A stretch of 64,000 nucleotides of DNA from Roseiarcus sp963833955 (GCA_963833955.1 CAWHZY010000018.1:1-64000); one strand, 5' to 3'; counted from the stretch's first letter, positions 36,626 to 45,764 are shown. Notes: generated by a model not told the origin, from the sequence alone. Translations and numbers: made by a program.

Positions 36626-37805
36626 CGAACGATCTCAACCAAAGGCGACCGTCGCTGGCGTTCCACGCCAGACGATAGGTTTGCCCGGGCGGATAAGAGT
36701 TCGGCAGAGCCTTTGCTCAAGTAACGCTCGAGTTCGATAACCTTTCCGTCAGGCGTCTCGAAGAAATGGACGATCGAGGAGCCGAGATATTCGCTCGCGA
36801 CATAGGCCGCTGGGAGGCCGGCTTCTCCCCCGTCTGGCTTCAGCAGGTCATAGGCCACCGGGCAAGCCGGCTGTGCGCTTGCGATGCGCTGGCCGGGCGG
36901 AAAACTTCCGTGAGCCGTGCGGAAGGAGTCGCCTTCGATTGAGCCCTCGAAGACGTTGTAGAAATTGAGAAAGCGAGCGACGTTGGGATTGGCGGGGCGA
37001 TCGTAGATGTCGCTCGGGCGCCCGAATTGGCTCATCTTGCCGCTGTCGAGCACGATGAGCCGGTCGCCCATCGCGAGAGCCTCGGTCTCGCTTCCCGTCA
37101 CATGAAGGAAGGGAATGCCGAGCTGCTCGCGGATACGCCGCAGCTCGCCGCGCATCCGAAGCCGGAGATCGGCGTCGAGCGCGCCGAGGGGCTCGTCGAG
37201 AAGCACGAGTTCTGGACGGATCACCAGCGTCCGGGCGAGAGCGATGCGCTGTTTCTGTCCGACTGAGATCTGGTGGACGGCTCGATCCTCGAAGCCTTTG
37301 AGACCGACGAGCTCAAGCATTTCCAGCGTGTGCGCGCGCGCGCCTCGTGTTCGGGCGTCGGCTGCGCGCCGTTGCGCAGACCGAAAGCGACGTTGTCGAA
37401 CACCGAGAGGTGGGGAAAGAGCGCGAAATTCTGAAAGACGAAGCCGATGTCCCGGAGATAGGGCGGACGGGAAGTGACGTCTTTGCCCTTCAGGAGAACG
37501 CGTCCGCTCTGCAGTGTCTCGAAACCCGCGATCGCGCGCAGCAGCACGGTCTTGCCAGAGCCGCTCGGGCCGAGCAGCGAAACATACTCGCCGGAGTTAA
37601 CAGAGAACGATACGCTGTCGAGCGCTGTGCGCTCGCAAAAAAACTTGGTCAGGCCTTCCAATCTCAAAACAGGAACTTCGGCCACGGCCTCTCGCACGGT
37701 TCGAACGGCCTGAGGCGCCGTCAAGGGGCGCACTGCAGCTTGCCCGCTTGCTCGTGCCTCCCGTTGGGTGAAGTCAATGAAAGCAAAGATGTCTAATGTA
37801 TGCAA
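36622..37805 (-). pseudogene. Polyamine-type ABC transporter ATP-binding protein (PotA-like), frameshifted
   Basis: Cytoplasmic ATPase of the importer. Walker A GPSGSGKTV, Q-loop FVFQNFALFPHLSVFDNVAF, then a two-base insertion in a GC repeat (about 37340) moves to a second frame with the signature SVGQKQRIALARTLV, Walker B LVLLDEPLGALDADL, and HVTGSETEALAMGDRL. A second shift near 36690 is needed to reach the TOBE-like end, GQTYRLAWNASDGRLWLRSF, and the stop at 36622. Two conserved points are unusual: the signature is SVGQ rather than SGGQ, and the His of the H-loop (VTHDQ in relatives) is Gly. The 5' end is uncertain; 37805 is a TTG. Confidence 0.7.
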
Positions 37806-37931
37806 CCGAGTTCACGCATCGCCAACACGATTCCAATATTTTTAGGCAACTCGCCCGATCTGTGGGCGCCGAATAATTGCAACTTGTTCACATCTGTCGG
37901 ATGAAGCGGTCGTAGTATACAAAGGGCATTT

Positions 37932-38936
37932 TCAAACGTCCCTCGGGGTCAAATAGGGAAGACCTACCCGCGGGGAGGAAATCACCGCGACGATCTTCAA
38001 CCGCGCAAGATTCTTCTCCGCGAGACCTGCGAGATGGCTGCGCCAATAGATCGCCGCCGCCTCGATCGCCCGGCCCGCGATGAGCTCGAAGAAAACGAGA
38101 TATTCCCCCGCCGCGTTGGCGTCCTCTGGCAGTCCGAGCTTGGTCAGCGCGCGCGAAGCGGCGGCGAGGGGGAGACGATTCTGCTGGATCAGCTCGATCA
38201 GATGCGCGTTGGGACCGCGCATAAGGCAATGGGTCATCAGAGCGCGGTCGAAGTCGGCCCAGTTTGGAGCGTCCCGCATGACAGGATTGCGCTCTCGCGC
38301 CTCACTCAACGCCTCGGCGATCTTGTCGTACTCCGTCCGGTCGGCGGCGCGACGGATGGCTTCGGGCTCCATCAACCCGCGCAGCTCGAATCGTTCGCGG
38401 ACCGATTGGGCCGTCAGAGCGCTAGCGACCCAATGTGAGCTCGCGGTTTTCGTGATCAGGCCGCGTTCGTGCAAACGGGAGAGGACGTCGCGAACGACCG
38501 TCCGGCTCACCCCGTAATAGTCTCCCAACTCTGATTCAATGATCCGGAAATCGCCGAAAATCAGCGACGCGGCGACCGTCGCCTCGACTTCGTCATAAAC
38601 CCGCTCCCATAAGCCCCGGTTTTGAAGAGCGCTGTCGATCTCGTTCGAGATCCAAAGGTCGAGTTTTGCGAGATCGCGACGAATGGGCTCGTCTTTGGAG
38701 TTCGGTCCTCCCACGAGATAGCCGCGACCGTCGAAGCGGCGGATGAGGCCCTCTTCCTCAAGAATCCGCAAAGCGGCCTGAACGGGCGCGCGGCTCGTCT
38801 TCATGAGCGCGGCAATGGGCCCCTCTAGCAGGACGAGGCCCGGGGACAGACGTCCGGCCGCGATGTTCGTGCGCAAGGCGGCGGCCACGAGTTTGTAACG
38901 CTTCGACGGTTCGACTGGCGCGGCGCGGGGGTTCAT
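37932..38936 (-). CDS. GntR-family regulator with two winged-helix domains
   Basis: A transcription regulator of about 334 residues with two GntR-type winged helices in series. The first is around residues 10-75 (VAAALRTNIAAGRLSPGLVL and RAPVQAALRILEEEGLIRRF). The second is around 100-180 (IIESELGDYYGVSRTVVRDV, then LSRLHERGLITKTA), followed by a helical FCD-like effector domain. Most GntR proteins have one winged helix. The ATG at 38936 overlaps the stop of the PotD-like gene. At about 37990, in CCCC, a one-base shift would give a longer tail reading LFDPEGRLKMPFVYYDRFIR with a stop at 37888, which looks more natural. It probably controls the surrounding operon. Confidence 0.75.
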   Translation of the reverse strand: MNPRAAPVEPSKRYKLVAAALRTNIAAGRLSPGLVLLEGPIAALMKTSRAPVQAALRILEEEGLIRRFDGRGYLVGGPNSKDEPIRRDLAKLDLWISNEIDSALQNRGLWERVYDEVEATVAASLIFGDFRIIESELGDYYGVSRTVVRDVLSRLHERGLITKTASSHWVASALTAQSVRERFELRGLMEPEAIRRAADRTEYDKIAEALSEARERNPVMRDAPNWADFDRALMTHCLMRGPNAHLIELIQQNRLPLAAASRALTKLGLPEDANAAGEYLVFFELIAGRAIEAAAIYWRSHLAGLAEKNLARLKIVAVISSPRVGLPYLTPRDV

Positions 38937-40157
38937 CGCCCTCTCCGGTTCACGTCGGCGACAAAACGTGACCAGAGGCGGGAGGCGTAATTGCATTCAT
39001 CCATGGCCGTGTTCCAGACGGCGATGCCGCGCGCCCGCTCGACATAGCTGCCGCCTGATCGCTTCGCGCCTTTGGGGGCGACGACCGTCTCGCCATCGAC
39101 TCCGACGAGGTCGCTCATCGCCTCCTGCCCATCGTACCAATAGGCCCATTCGGCTGGTGTGAGATAGCTCCGCACCGCCTCGGGGGCCGAGATGTAATAG
39201 CCCTGCCGGGCCATTGTCGCGCCCGCCCAGCCCGACAGCCACCAGGCGAGATATTCGTAAGCCATGTCGAGATGCGCGCCCGTGACCTGGCGCGCGATGC
39301 TGATGTCCCCATGCCAGGCGCGATAGCCTTCCTCGGGCGCGGCTTCGCGCACGTGAGGCCGGGCGCGTCCAAGGTCATTGTACATCGGTGACCACATGCT
39401 CTGGATCGCCGTCTCGTCTCGCCTCGCCTCAGAAGTCCCGCCCCCTCCTCATTGGTCGCCCAACAGCGGACAAAGAACCCTTCCTCGCGTTTGGCTCTCA
39501 GGAAGCGGAACAGGGCGACAAGCTCGGCGGAGTGAGGTTGCGGATATTTTGAAAACGCAGCGCGCCAATCGCTTCTGCGGCCAGGGCGGCGTCGAGGAGG
39601 CCGATGGCGGGCTCGTCAACCAAAGCGAGCCGCCCTTTGGCGCGCGGGTCGAACAGCGTCGCTCAGCTTTCACGCGGCCGTGTGTCGCCGTTGAAGACGC
39701 GCAAATCATAAGCGAACGAATTGAAATTGTGCACCGTCGGCAGCATCGCAATGTAGCGCGTCGCCTCGGGGCCGAGCGAATGGTCGGGCTGAACGTAGAG
39801 CTTGTTCATCGGCACGTCGCCGACACCGCGACTGGCGTATTTGGCGACGCCGCCGAGCCGAGTCAGGGAACCCACCGAACCCCAGCGATTGAGCCTTTCG
39901 GTGTCGAGCGATTGGAGTGCGCCCCAGTACCAGACGATCGAGAGGTTGTGAAAGGTTTGGTCGTAGATGTGGTAGGCTTCCGGATCGAGCGCCGCCTTTC
40001 GCTGGCAAGTCGGAAAGTCCAGCGCCTCGAAGCCGAGGTCGGCGGACGCGCGCACCCGTACCGCTTCGAGAAGCGATATAAAGGTGCCGAGCACTTTGAG
40101 CGTCCTGCGGCGGATGATTCCGGGCGCCTGTGCGGCGCGCTTTGGTTTCCTCGCCAT
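38933..40157 (-). pseudogene. PotD-like ABC transporter substrate-binding protein, nonsense codon and frameshift
   Basis: Periplasmic binding protein of the importer, of the extracellular solute-binding family used for spermidine/putrescine-like ligands. Start MARKPKRAAQAPG at 40157. Recognisable parts are LGTFISLLEAVRVRASADLG, IYDQTFHNLSIVWYWGALQ, LYVQPDHSLGPEATRYIAML and then a TGA after GDTRPRES where relatives have Trp. The same frame goes on with ATLFDPRAKGRLALVDEPAI. An indel near 39530 then leads to FRFLRAKREEGFFVRCWATN, QSMWSPMYNDLG, EGYRAWHGD and the end VADVNRRGR. The C-terminal ligand pocket (YEYLAWWLSGWAG) is intact. No clear signal peptide is visible, so the start may be further upstream. 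Confidence 0.75.
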
Positions 40158-40250
40158 CGTCAAAAAAGTCGCGGCAGCGCACTGTCTCGCGGCTTCAAGA
40201 CGGGGCGACGGAGAGCTTGGGACCAAATCGGCAAAGCGTCGCCCCGTCGT

Positions 40251-41225
40251 TCAGGACAGGCTTTGCTTCAGCCGGCCGAGGCGCGCCTTCTCCTCCGCCC
40301 GTGCTTGGAGGGCCGTTTCCATATCGACCTTGACGAAGCGCGCCGGCTGATGTGGCTGCAACTGGCCGATCAGGTCCATATCGGCTGATACAACGGTCCC
40401 CAGCATGAAGTAGCCTCCACCCGAGACTGCGTCGCGGTGCAGGACGATCGGCTCTGTCCCACCCGGCACCTGGATCGATCCATAGGGATAGCAGCTGTCG
40501 ACGATGTTGGAGGGGTCCGAGCCCGCGCCAAACGGCTGTGTCCGCGGGACGAAACCAAGCGGACGACCGCCGCGGAAACGATATCCTATGCGATCCGCCT
40601 CGGGCGCCACCTTCCAAGTATCCTCGAAGAAATTCTCGCCGGCTTTCTCCGTGACGCGGCGCCAATAGAGCCCTGGCAAGGCGCGCAGCTCAGCCGTCTT
40701 GCCAGGCAAGCGCCTCAAATCCGGCGCTACGGCCCGGCCAGCTTTCGCCTCTGCGGATGGGTCGCCCAGCGCGAGCTTGTCGCCCGCCTTCAACGCGCGC
40801 CCCTCAAAGCCGCCAAGCGCGCCGAGCGGATAGGTCGAGCGCGATCCCAACACCATCGGCACATCGAGGCCACCCGAGATCGCGATATAGGCGCGCGCGC
40901 CGCTCTTGAGATAGCCGAATGAGAGCGTCTGCCCGGCTCTGACCGGAAACGAGGTCCAACCCGGCTGCTCGGCGCCGTCGACCTTGGGCGGCATCTCGGC
41001 GCCACACACCGCGATGATGGAATCGCGCGAGACGCGAATCTCGGGCCCTTGAAAGACGGCCTCGAGCACGGCGGCGCCCGCCGGATTGCCGACTAGCAGG
41101 TTGGCTGCGATGAGCGAATACCTGTCCATGCCCCCGGATTCCGGAATACCGAGGTGATAGTAGCCCGGCCGTCCGAGGTCTTGCACCGTGGTCGAGAGGC
41201 CGGGCTTTACGATCTCAAGCGCCAT
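40251..41225 (-). CDS. pxpC: 5-oxoprolinase subunit C / biotin-dependent carboxyltransferase family (PxpC)
   Basis: A 324-residue protein of the KipA/PxpC family, homologous to the second half of the urea carboxylase carboxyltransferase domain. Signature segments are GLSTTVQDLGRPGYYHLGIP, GGMDRYSLIAANLLVGN, ISGGLDVPMVLGSRSTYPLG and HRDAVSGGGYFMLGTV. With PxpA and PxpB it forms ATP-dependent 5-oxoprolinase in characterised bacteria. The ATG at 41225 overlaps the pxpB stop by 11 bases. In this operon it sits next to a biotin carboxylase and a biotin carrier, so a true biotin-dependent transfer is plausible. Intact. Confidence 0.9.
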   Translation of the reverse strand: MALEIVKPGLSTTVQDLGRPGYYHLGIPESGGMDRYSLIAANLLVGNPAGAAVLEAVFQGPEIRVSRDSIIAVCGAEMPPKVDGAEQPGWTSFPVRAGQTLSFGYLKSGARAYIAISGGLDVPMVLGSRSTYPLGALGGFEGRALKAGDKLALGDPSAEAKAGRAVAPDLRRLPGKTAELRALPGLYWRRVTEKAGENFFEDTWKVAPEADRIGYRFRGGRPLGFVPRTQPFGAGSDPSNIVDSCYPYGSIQVPGGTEPIVLHRDAVSGGGYFMLGTVVSADMDLIGQLQPHQPARFVKVDMETALQARAEEKARLGRLKQSLS

Positions 41226-42090
41226 GGAGCGTCCCTAGGATCTTGGCGTTGGTCGAAGCCGGGTCCACGTGGAAGTCGTTCAGCGAGAAAGTCACGGGCC
41301 GTATCGGCGGCTCGAACCTGCCTCTCTCCACCTCTTCGATTGCGGCGTCATAGCCGTCACGGTCGACCGGCTTGAACTTCACGATGTCGCCGGGCTTAAA
41401 GAAGATCATAAAGTCGCGGAGATAGGATACTTCTTGCTTCGCATCGTAGATCGGCATGGGTGTGACGCCAAGCATCTGGTAGCCGCCCGCGCCGCGCACA
41501 GAGTAGATGCAGCCGAAGCAGCCGCCATGACCGACCGTCAATTTCGGCGTGTCCGTACGCGGGCGCAGATATTTGGGCACCTCGATTTGCCTCGACCGCT
41601 CTACCATCTGGTACATGAACGGCAGCCCGGCGACGAAGCCGACCATCGAGACGAACCACGGCGTACCCGAATGCGCCTTCACGAGGTCGTCAACGCTTCC
41701 GTAATTGTTGACCTTGGCCGCATATTCGAGGTCGGTGGCGGTCGGCTCCTGATGACGCTCGCGGAAGCGCATCAGCGTCTCATGTGTCCAGGGATCATTG
41801 TAGTATACGGGTATTTCAATGATCCGCGTCTTTAGCGTTGGATCTGCCTTTTCGGCCGCCGATTCGAGCCGCTTGAGTTCGGCAAGCATGTCGTCCGGAC
41901 TGATCACATCGGGGTCGAAGCGGATCTGAAGCGAGGCGTTGGCGGGGCAGATTTCCGTGACGCCCTTGATGCGGCTGTCGCGCACGGCGTTGGTTATCGA
42001 AAGCGCCTTGAAGAAAGCGTCGAGCGACATCTCCTCCGCGACCTCGACGAAGACATGCTCGTCGCCACCGAACGAATATCGAGTCTCCAT
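41215..42090 (-). CDS. pxpB: 5-oxoprolinase subunit B / allophanate hydrolase subunit 1 family (PxpB)
   Basis: A 291-residue protein of the KipI/PxpB family. It contains IEIPVYYNDPWTHETLM, SMVGFVAGLPFMYQM (the conserved GFxxGFxY-like region), and RGAGGYQMLGVTPMPIY near the end. It is intact, starts at the ATG at 42090 and overlaps pxpC. This one has an N-terminal extension (RYSFGGDEHVFVEVAEEMSL) seen in homologues encoded beside biotin carboxylases. Together with PxpC it is expected to form the carboxyltransferase or kinase-like half of the enzyme. Confidence 0.9.
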   Translation of the reverse strand: METRYSFGGDEHVFVEVAEEMSLDAFFKALSITNAVRDSRIKGVTEICPANASLQIRFDPDVISPDDMLAELKRLESAAEKADPTLKTRIIEIPVYYNDPWTHETLMRFRERHQEPTATDLEYAAKVNNYGSVDDLVKAHSGTPWFVSMVGFVAGLPFMYQMVERSRQIEVPKYLRPRTDTPKLTVGHGGCFGCIYSVRGAGGYQMLGVTPMPIYDAKQEVSYLRDFMIFFKPGDIVKFKPVDRDGYDAAIEEVERGRFEPPIRPVTFSLNDFHVDPASTNAKILGTLHGA

Positions 42091-42111
42091 CGCCGTGCCT
42101 CCCCCGCGCCC

Positions 42112-43487
42112 TCAGGCGGCCTTCCCTTTGTTCAATGCTCCCAAGGCGAGCCAACTTTCGAGCCAGCGTGTATGAACGGCCCCGCTCTTCACGCTCTCGT
42201 CGTCCAGCAAGGCGAGATGCAGGTCCCGAGTTCGTCGGAACGCCCTCGATTATCAGGGCGCCCAGCGCGGAGCGAAGCCGGGCGAGGGCAGCCGGCCGGG
42301 TCTCGCCGCCCGCGATCAGCTTGCCGAGCAGGCTGTCATAGAAGGGCGGAATGTCATAGCCCTCGTAGAGCATTGTGTCGAAGCGCACGCCCGAGCCTTC
42401 GGGCATCGCGAGTTTGGTCACCCGGCCCGGCGCCGGCATGAAGTTCTTCGCCGGATCCTCGGCGTTAATGCGGACCTCGACCGCGTGACCACGGATGACG
42501 ATTTCGGATTGGCTGAAGGGCAGGGGCTCGCCGCCCGCGATGCGTATCATCGCCTGAACCAAATCGACGCCCGTAATCATTTCGGTGATCGGATGCTCGA
42601 CCTGGATGCGGGTGTTCATCTCGATGAAGAAGAACTCGCGCGCGGCTTCGTCGTAAAGATATTCGAGCGTGCCCGCGCCCCGATACGCTGACGCTCTTTG
42701 CTAGCTGCACGGCGGAAGCGCAGAGCGCTTCGCGTAGGTCCGGCGTGAGACAGGCGGCGGGCGCTTCCTCCCAGACCTTCTGTCGGCGCCGCTGCAGGGA
42801 GCATTCGCGCTCGTAGAGATGAATCACGTCTTTGCCGTCACCCAAGACTTGCACTTCGATATGTCGTGCTCGCGCCACGAAGCGCTCAAGGTAAAGACCG
42901 CCGTCGCCGAACGCGGCGCGCGCTTCAGCGATCGCGTCGGGAATTTGCTTTTCAAGCTCCGCGGATGTCTCGGCCACACGGATGCCTCGGCCGCCGCCGC
43001 CCGCCGCCGCTTTGATCATGAGCGGATAGCCTATGCGGGCCGCGGCGCTAAGCGCTGGCTCGACGCCCTCAATCCGCCCGTCTGAGCCCGGCACGGTCCG
43101 GACGCCGGCGCGCGCTGCGATCTCGCGCGCCATCGCTTTGTCCCCCATCGCTCGGATCGTTTCCGGCGTGGGGCCGACGAAAATCAGGCCGGCCGCCTCG
43201 ACCTTCTCGGCGAATTCGGCGTTCTCCGCGAGGAAGCCGTAGCCGGGGTGGACCGCATCGGCGCCGCTCGCGACCGCAGCCGCGACGACTGCATCTTTGT
43301 TCAGGTAGGATTTTGTCGCGTGCGCGGGACCGATCTCGACCGTTTCATCGGCGAGCCGGGCGGCCGACATCTCTTTGTCCGCGGCGCTCGCGGCCTGAAC
43401 CGTCCTGATCCCAAGCGCCTTCGCCGCGCGGATGATCCGAACGGCGATCTCGCCCCGATTGGCGACAAAGAGTTTCCGGATCGCCAC
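42112..43487 (-). pseudogene. Biotin carboxylase (AccC-like), two frameshifts
   Basis: ATP-grasp biotin carboxylase, which carboxylates biotin on a carrier protein. The start at 43487 gives MAIRKLFVANRGEIAVRIIR, then SYLNKDAVVAAAVASGADAV, HPGYGFLAENAEFAEKVEAA, the ATP lid AAAGGGGRGIRV and ERECSLQRRRQKVWEEAPA. An indel near 42695 breaks the frame before YLYDEAAREFFFIEMNTRIQ and VEHPITEMITGVDLV; a second near 42229 breaks it before LHLALLDDESVKSGAVHTRW and the stop at 42112. All catalytic segments are present across frames. It sits between the biotin carrier and pxpB, 21 bases from the latter. Confidence 0.82.
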
Positions 43488-43493
43488 GGGACG

Positions 43494-43736
43494 TCAGACT
43501 TCGAGGTCATAGATGGGCTGGCCGGCCATCACGGGATCCTCGTTCTCAAGGCGGAACGCGATGATCTTGCCGCTCTCCTCGGCAGTGACCGGGGTGAAGG
43601 TCTTCATCACCTCGATGAGCCCGATCGTGTCGCCGACCGCGACCGTGTCGCCTTCCCCCTTGAAGGGCGGCTGATCTGGCGAGGGGCGGCGATAGAACGT
43701 GCCGGGTATCGGCGCCTCGATGGTCTTGACCGCCAT
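43494..43736 (-). CDS. Biotin carboxyl carrier protein
   Basis: An 80-residue biotinyl domain without the long N-terminal region of AccB. The biotin acceptor is Lys45 in the motif IEVMKTFTPV, a usual variant of EAMKM. The N-terminal AAPIPGTFYRRPSP-like segment (APIPGTFYRRPSPDQPPFKG) matches acetyl-CoA carboxylase carrier proteins. It starts at the ATG at 43736, ends 6 bases before the biotin carboxylase start, and is clearly co-transcribed with it. Being a minimal carrier inside a pxp operon, it probably serves this operon rather than fatty-acid synthesis. Confidence 0.92.
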   Translation of the reverse strand: MAVKTIEAPIPGTFYRRPSPDQPPFKGEGDTVAVGDTIGLIEVMKTFTPVTAEESGKIIAFRLENEDPVMAGQPIYDLEV

Positions 43737-43760
43737 GAATGAGATCCCTTCAGAAAGCGC

Positions 43761-44522
43761 TCAGCGCGAGACGGGGCGCGCCGGAACGAACCCCTCGTCA
43801 ACCAGTCGGTCGTGGACTGCCTTCGCAACGACGTCGGCGCCTGGCGTGTCGGAATGAACGCAGATCGTCTCGGCCCGGACAGGGATGTCTTTGCCGCCGA
43901 CCGAGCGGCCGAGGCCCTCCTTGAGCGCTCGCACCGCCCGGTCCGCCGCGACCGCAGGCTCGACCGGCTCGTGCTCGCGCGTGATGATGAGGCGCCCGTC
44001 GTCGGCGTAGTCGAGATCGACATAGAACTCGGCGATCAATCGATGGCCGCGGGCAGGGTACACGCGTTCGTGCTCCGTATTGATCATGCCGAGGATTGGC
44101 GCCTTGAACACATCGGCCGCGTCGCAGATAGCGTTGGCGACTTCGGGGTCGCGGGCGGCCATACCGTAAAGCGAGCCGTGCGGTTTTATGTGGTGGAGAA
44201 GCATGCCCTCGGCTTCGAGGAAGCCCTTGAGCGCGCCGATCTGGTAGATGAGACAATTGGCGAGCTCATCGCGTCCGATTTTCATCTCCCTCCGCCCAAA
44301 CCCCTGACGGTCCGGCAGCGATGGATGCGCTCCGACTTTAACGTCATGCTTCTTGGCGAGTTGCACCGTTGTGCGCATGTGATTGAAGTCAGAGGCGTGG
44401 AAGCCGCATGCGACATTGGCGATGTGGATCGAGGGCATGATGCGCTGGTCGTCGCCGAGGCGCCAGATGCCGAAACTCTCGCCCATGTCGCAATTCAAGA
44501 GGGTCACCAGCGTCTCCGTCAC
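43761..44522 (-). CDS. pxpA: 5-oxoprolinase subunit A, LamB/YcsF family (PxpA)
   Basis: A 253-residue protein of the LamB/YcsF family, the hydrolytic or ring-opening subunit of 5-oxoprolinase. Segments: LLNCDMGESFGIW, ANVACGFHASDFNHM, VGAHPSLPDRQGFGRREM (metal and substrate-binding His/Asp), HIKPHGSLYGMAARDPEVA and TICVHSDTPGADVVAKAV. I chose the GTG at 44522 (start VTETLVTLLNCDMGE); a GTG at 44507 is the alternative. The frame is open to 44759, but that part has no family resemblance. It is the first gene of the long minus-strand operon and is intact. Confidence 0.92.
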   Translation of the reverse strand: MTETLVTLLNCDMGESFGIWRLGDDQRIMPSIHIANVACGFHASDFNHMRTTVQLAKKHDVKVGAHPSLPDRQGFGRREMKIGRDELANCLIYQIGALKGFLEAEGMLLHHIKPHGSLYGMAARDPEVANAICDAADVFKAPILGMINTEHERVYPARGHRLIAEFYVDLDYADDGRLIITREHEPVEPAVAADRAVRALKEGLGRSVGGKDIPVRAETICVHSDTPGADVVAKAVHDRLVDEGFVPARPVSR

Positions 44523-45102
44523 GGTCGAGTTCACAAGGTGACAAAGACGGGCGCAATTGTAAAATCGGAAATCCTCGCGCTTCGCGCGCGAAGAATTAAT
44601 AGGCGTCCGTAGGAAGTAGGCAAAGGCGGCGGCGCCGATGCGCGGGCTAATGCCGCGGAGGCCGTTGTCACGAGAAAGCTTGATGCTCTTTCGACGTCCG
44701 CCCATAGAGTATCGCGGGCGTCCGCACGGGGCTGATGTTTCGCGATCCGGCATCGCCATTCGGCGCCTAATACCGTCGTCGACCTGTGGTTATTGTCATC
44801 AAGGCGGCGATCACCAGCGGATGGCGCGACACATCGGTCGCTTACGCGCATCTGGCGCCGGGCGACGCATCGCACGGTTCTCAACAACCTGAAGGCCGGT
44901 CGCGGCGCGCAAAGCGCGCAAGTTAACTTGTTCTAGCCAGCCATTGACCTTCACGAAAACCTCATCCAATGCCAGCGTTAAGGTCACCATGACGGCTGAG
45001 CGCCCGCAATGTTGCCATGAGGCACAGATGATTGAAGTGAGATCGTCGATGCAACAGACCCGGCGTCTGCAGCGTCCGAATTTGTCGGCCGTGACTGCAA
45101 AG
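44523..45102. other. Gap upstream of pxpA, with one palindrome
   Basis: About 580 bases without a clear gene. A perfect 14-base palindrome, CTTCGCGCGCGAAG (44580-44593), lies 58 bases upstream of the pxpA start and could be an operator for the GntR protein or another regulator. Small scraps resemble mobile DNA: a minus-strand DEVFVKVNG (44940-44966) as in IS6-family transposases, too short to call. Confidence 0.4.
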
Positions 45103-45693
45103 ATGAACGGACGCGAAGCCACACCAACATTCTGCGCCTCGGCGCGGCGCTTCGTTTGCGGCTGGCGCCGCGGCAAGGAGGAGGCGGCCGTCCTGGTCGC
45201 CCTTGCGTTGCTCGGCGTGCAAGCGCCGGCGGGCGCAGCGACGCGCAATTTGCAACCTATCGCCGGATCCTTCACTCGGCTTTTGGCTCAAGCGGCATCC
45301 GACTCGCAGCCGAACGCCGGCGCTCCAAGGCCGCGAGATGACGATAAAAGCAAGGCGGAGAAGGCGGGCGTGCCGGCCACTGTCGTCGACGGGGAGCAGC
45401 TTGAGAGCGTTCTTGGTATCGAAGCGCTTAGCTCGACCGGCGACGATATGGGGCGTATTGTGGACATTATCGTTGATCGCGGTGGCCAGATCAGAGCCGC
45501 GATCATCGATTTTGGTGGATTCCTGGGCGTCGGCTCACGCAAGATTGCGGTCGACTGGCGGTCGTTGCATTTCGACCCCAAGAAGGCTGGCTCGGTTGTC
45601 GTGAATCTGACGAAGGATCAATTGCGGGTCGCGCCAGTTTACAAGGCGGCCGAGCCGGTCGTCATGATCGGCGGTCCCGACGCCAAGCCTTAA
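45103..45693 (+). CDS. PRC-barrel domain protein, exported
   Basis: A protein of about 196 residues. The N-terminus has a basic stretch and a hydrophobic segment (EEAAVLVALALLGVQAPAGAA) that looks like a signal peptide. A disordered charged linker (PRPRDDDKSKAEKAG) follows, then a PRC-barrel: GIEALSSTGDDMGRIVDIIV, QIRAAIIDFGGFLGVGSRKI, and AVDWRSLHF with LTKDQLRVAP. PRC barrels bind RNA, photosynthetic or other partners, and exported ones are common and uncharacterised in Hyphomicrobiales. The frame is open from 44944, so the start (ATG at 45103) is uncertain. The MFS gene follows 71 bases later. Confidence 0.72.
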   Translation: MNGREATPTFCASARRFVCGWRRGKEEAAVLVALALLGVQAPAGAATRNLQPIAGSFTRLLAQAASDSQPNAGAPRPRDDDKSKAEKAGVPATVVDGEQLESVLGIEALSSTGDDMGRIVDIIVDRGGQIRAAIIDFGGFLGVGSRKIAVDWRSLHFDPKKAGSVVVNLTKDQLRVAPVYKAAEPVVMIGGPDAKP

Positions 45694-45764
45694 GATCCGG
45701 CGTTCGACCGCTCGTTTCAACGGAAACGCCCTCTTTCGGATCACGACGACGCTCCAGAGAACTC

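Noticed and set aside
34993..37320. A single 775-residue ATPase-permease-permease fusion protein
   Set aside because: It is created by indels that remove the stops between three genes. The other frames carry the normal C-termini (ATPase stop at 36622, permease stop at 35727) with overlapping start codons, so three proteins are the natural reading.
44940..44966. DEVFVKVNG on the minus strand, resembling the first DDE motif of IS6-family transposases
   Set aside because: Only nine residues match and nothing before or after continues the family, so it is too short to annotate.
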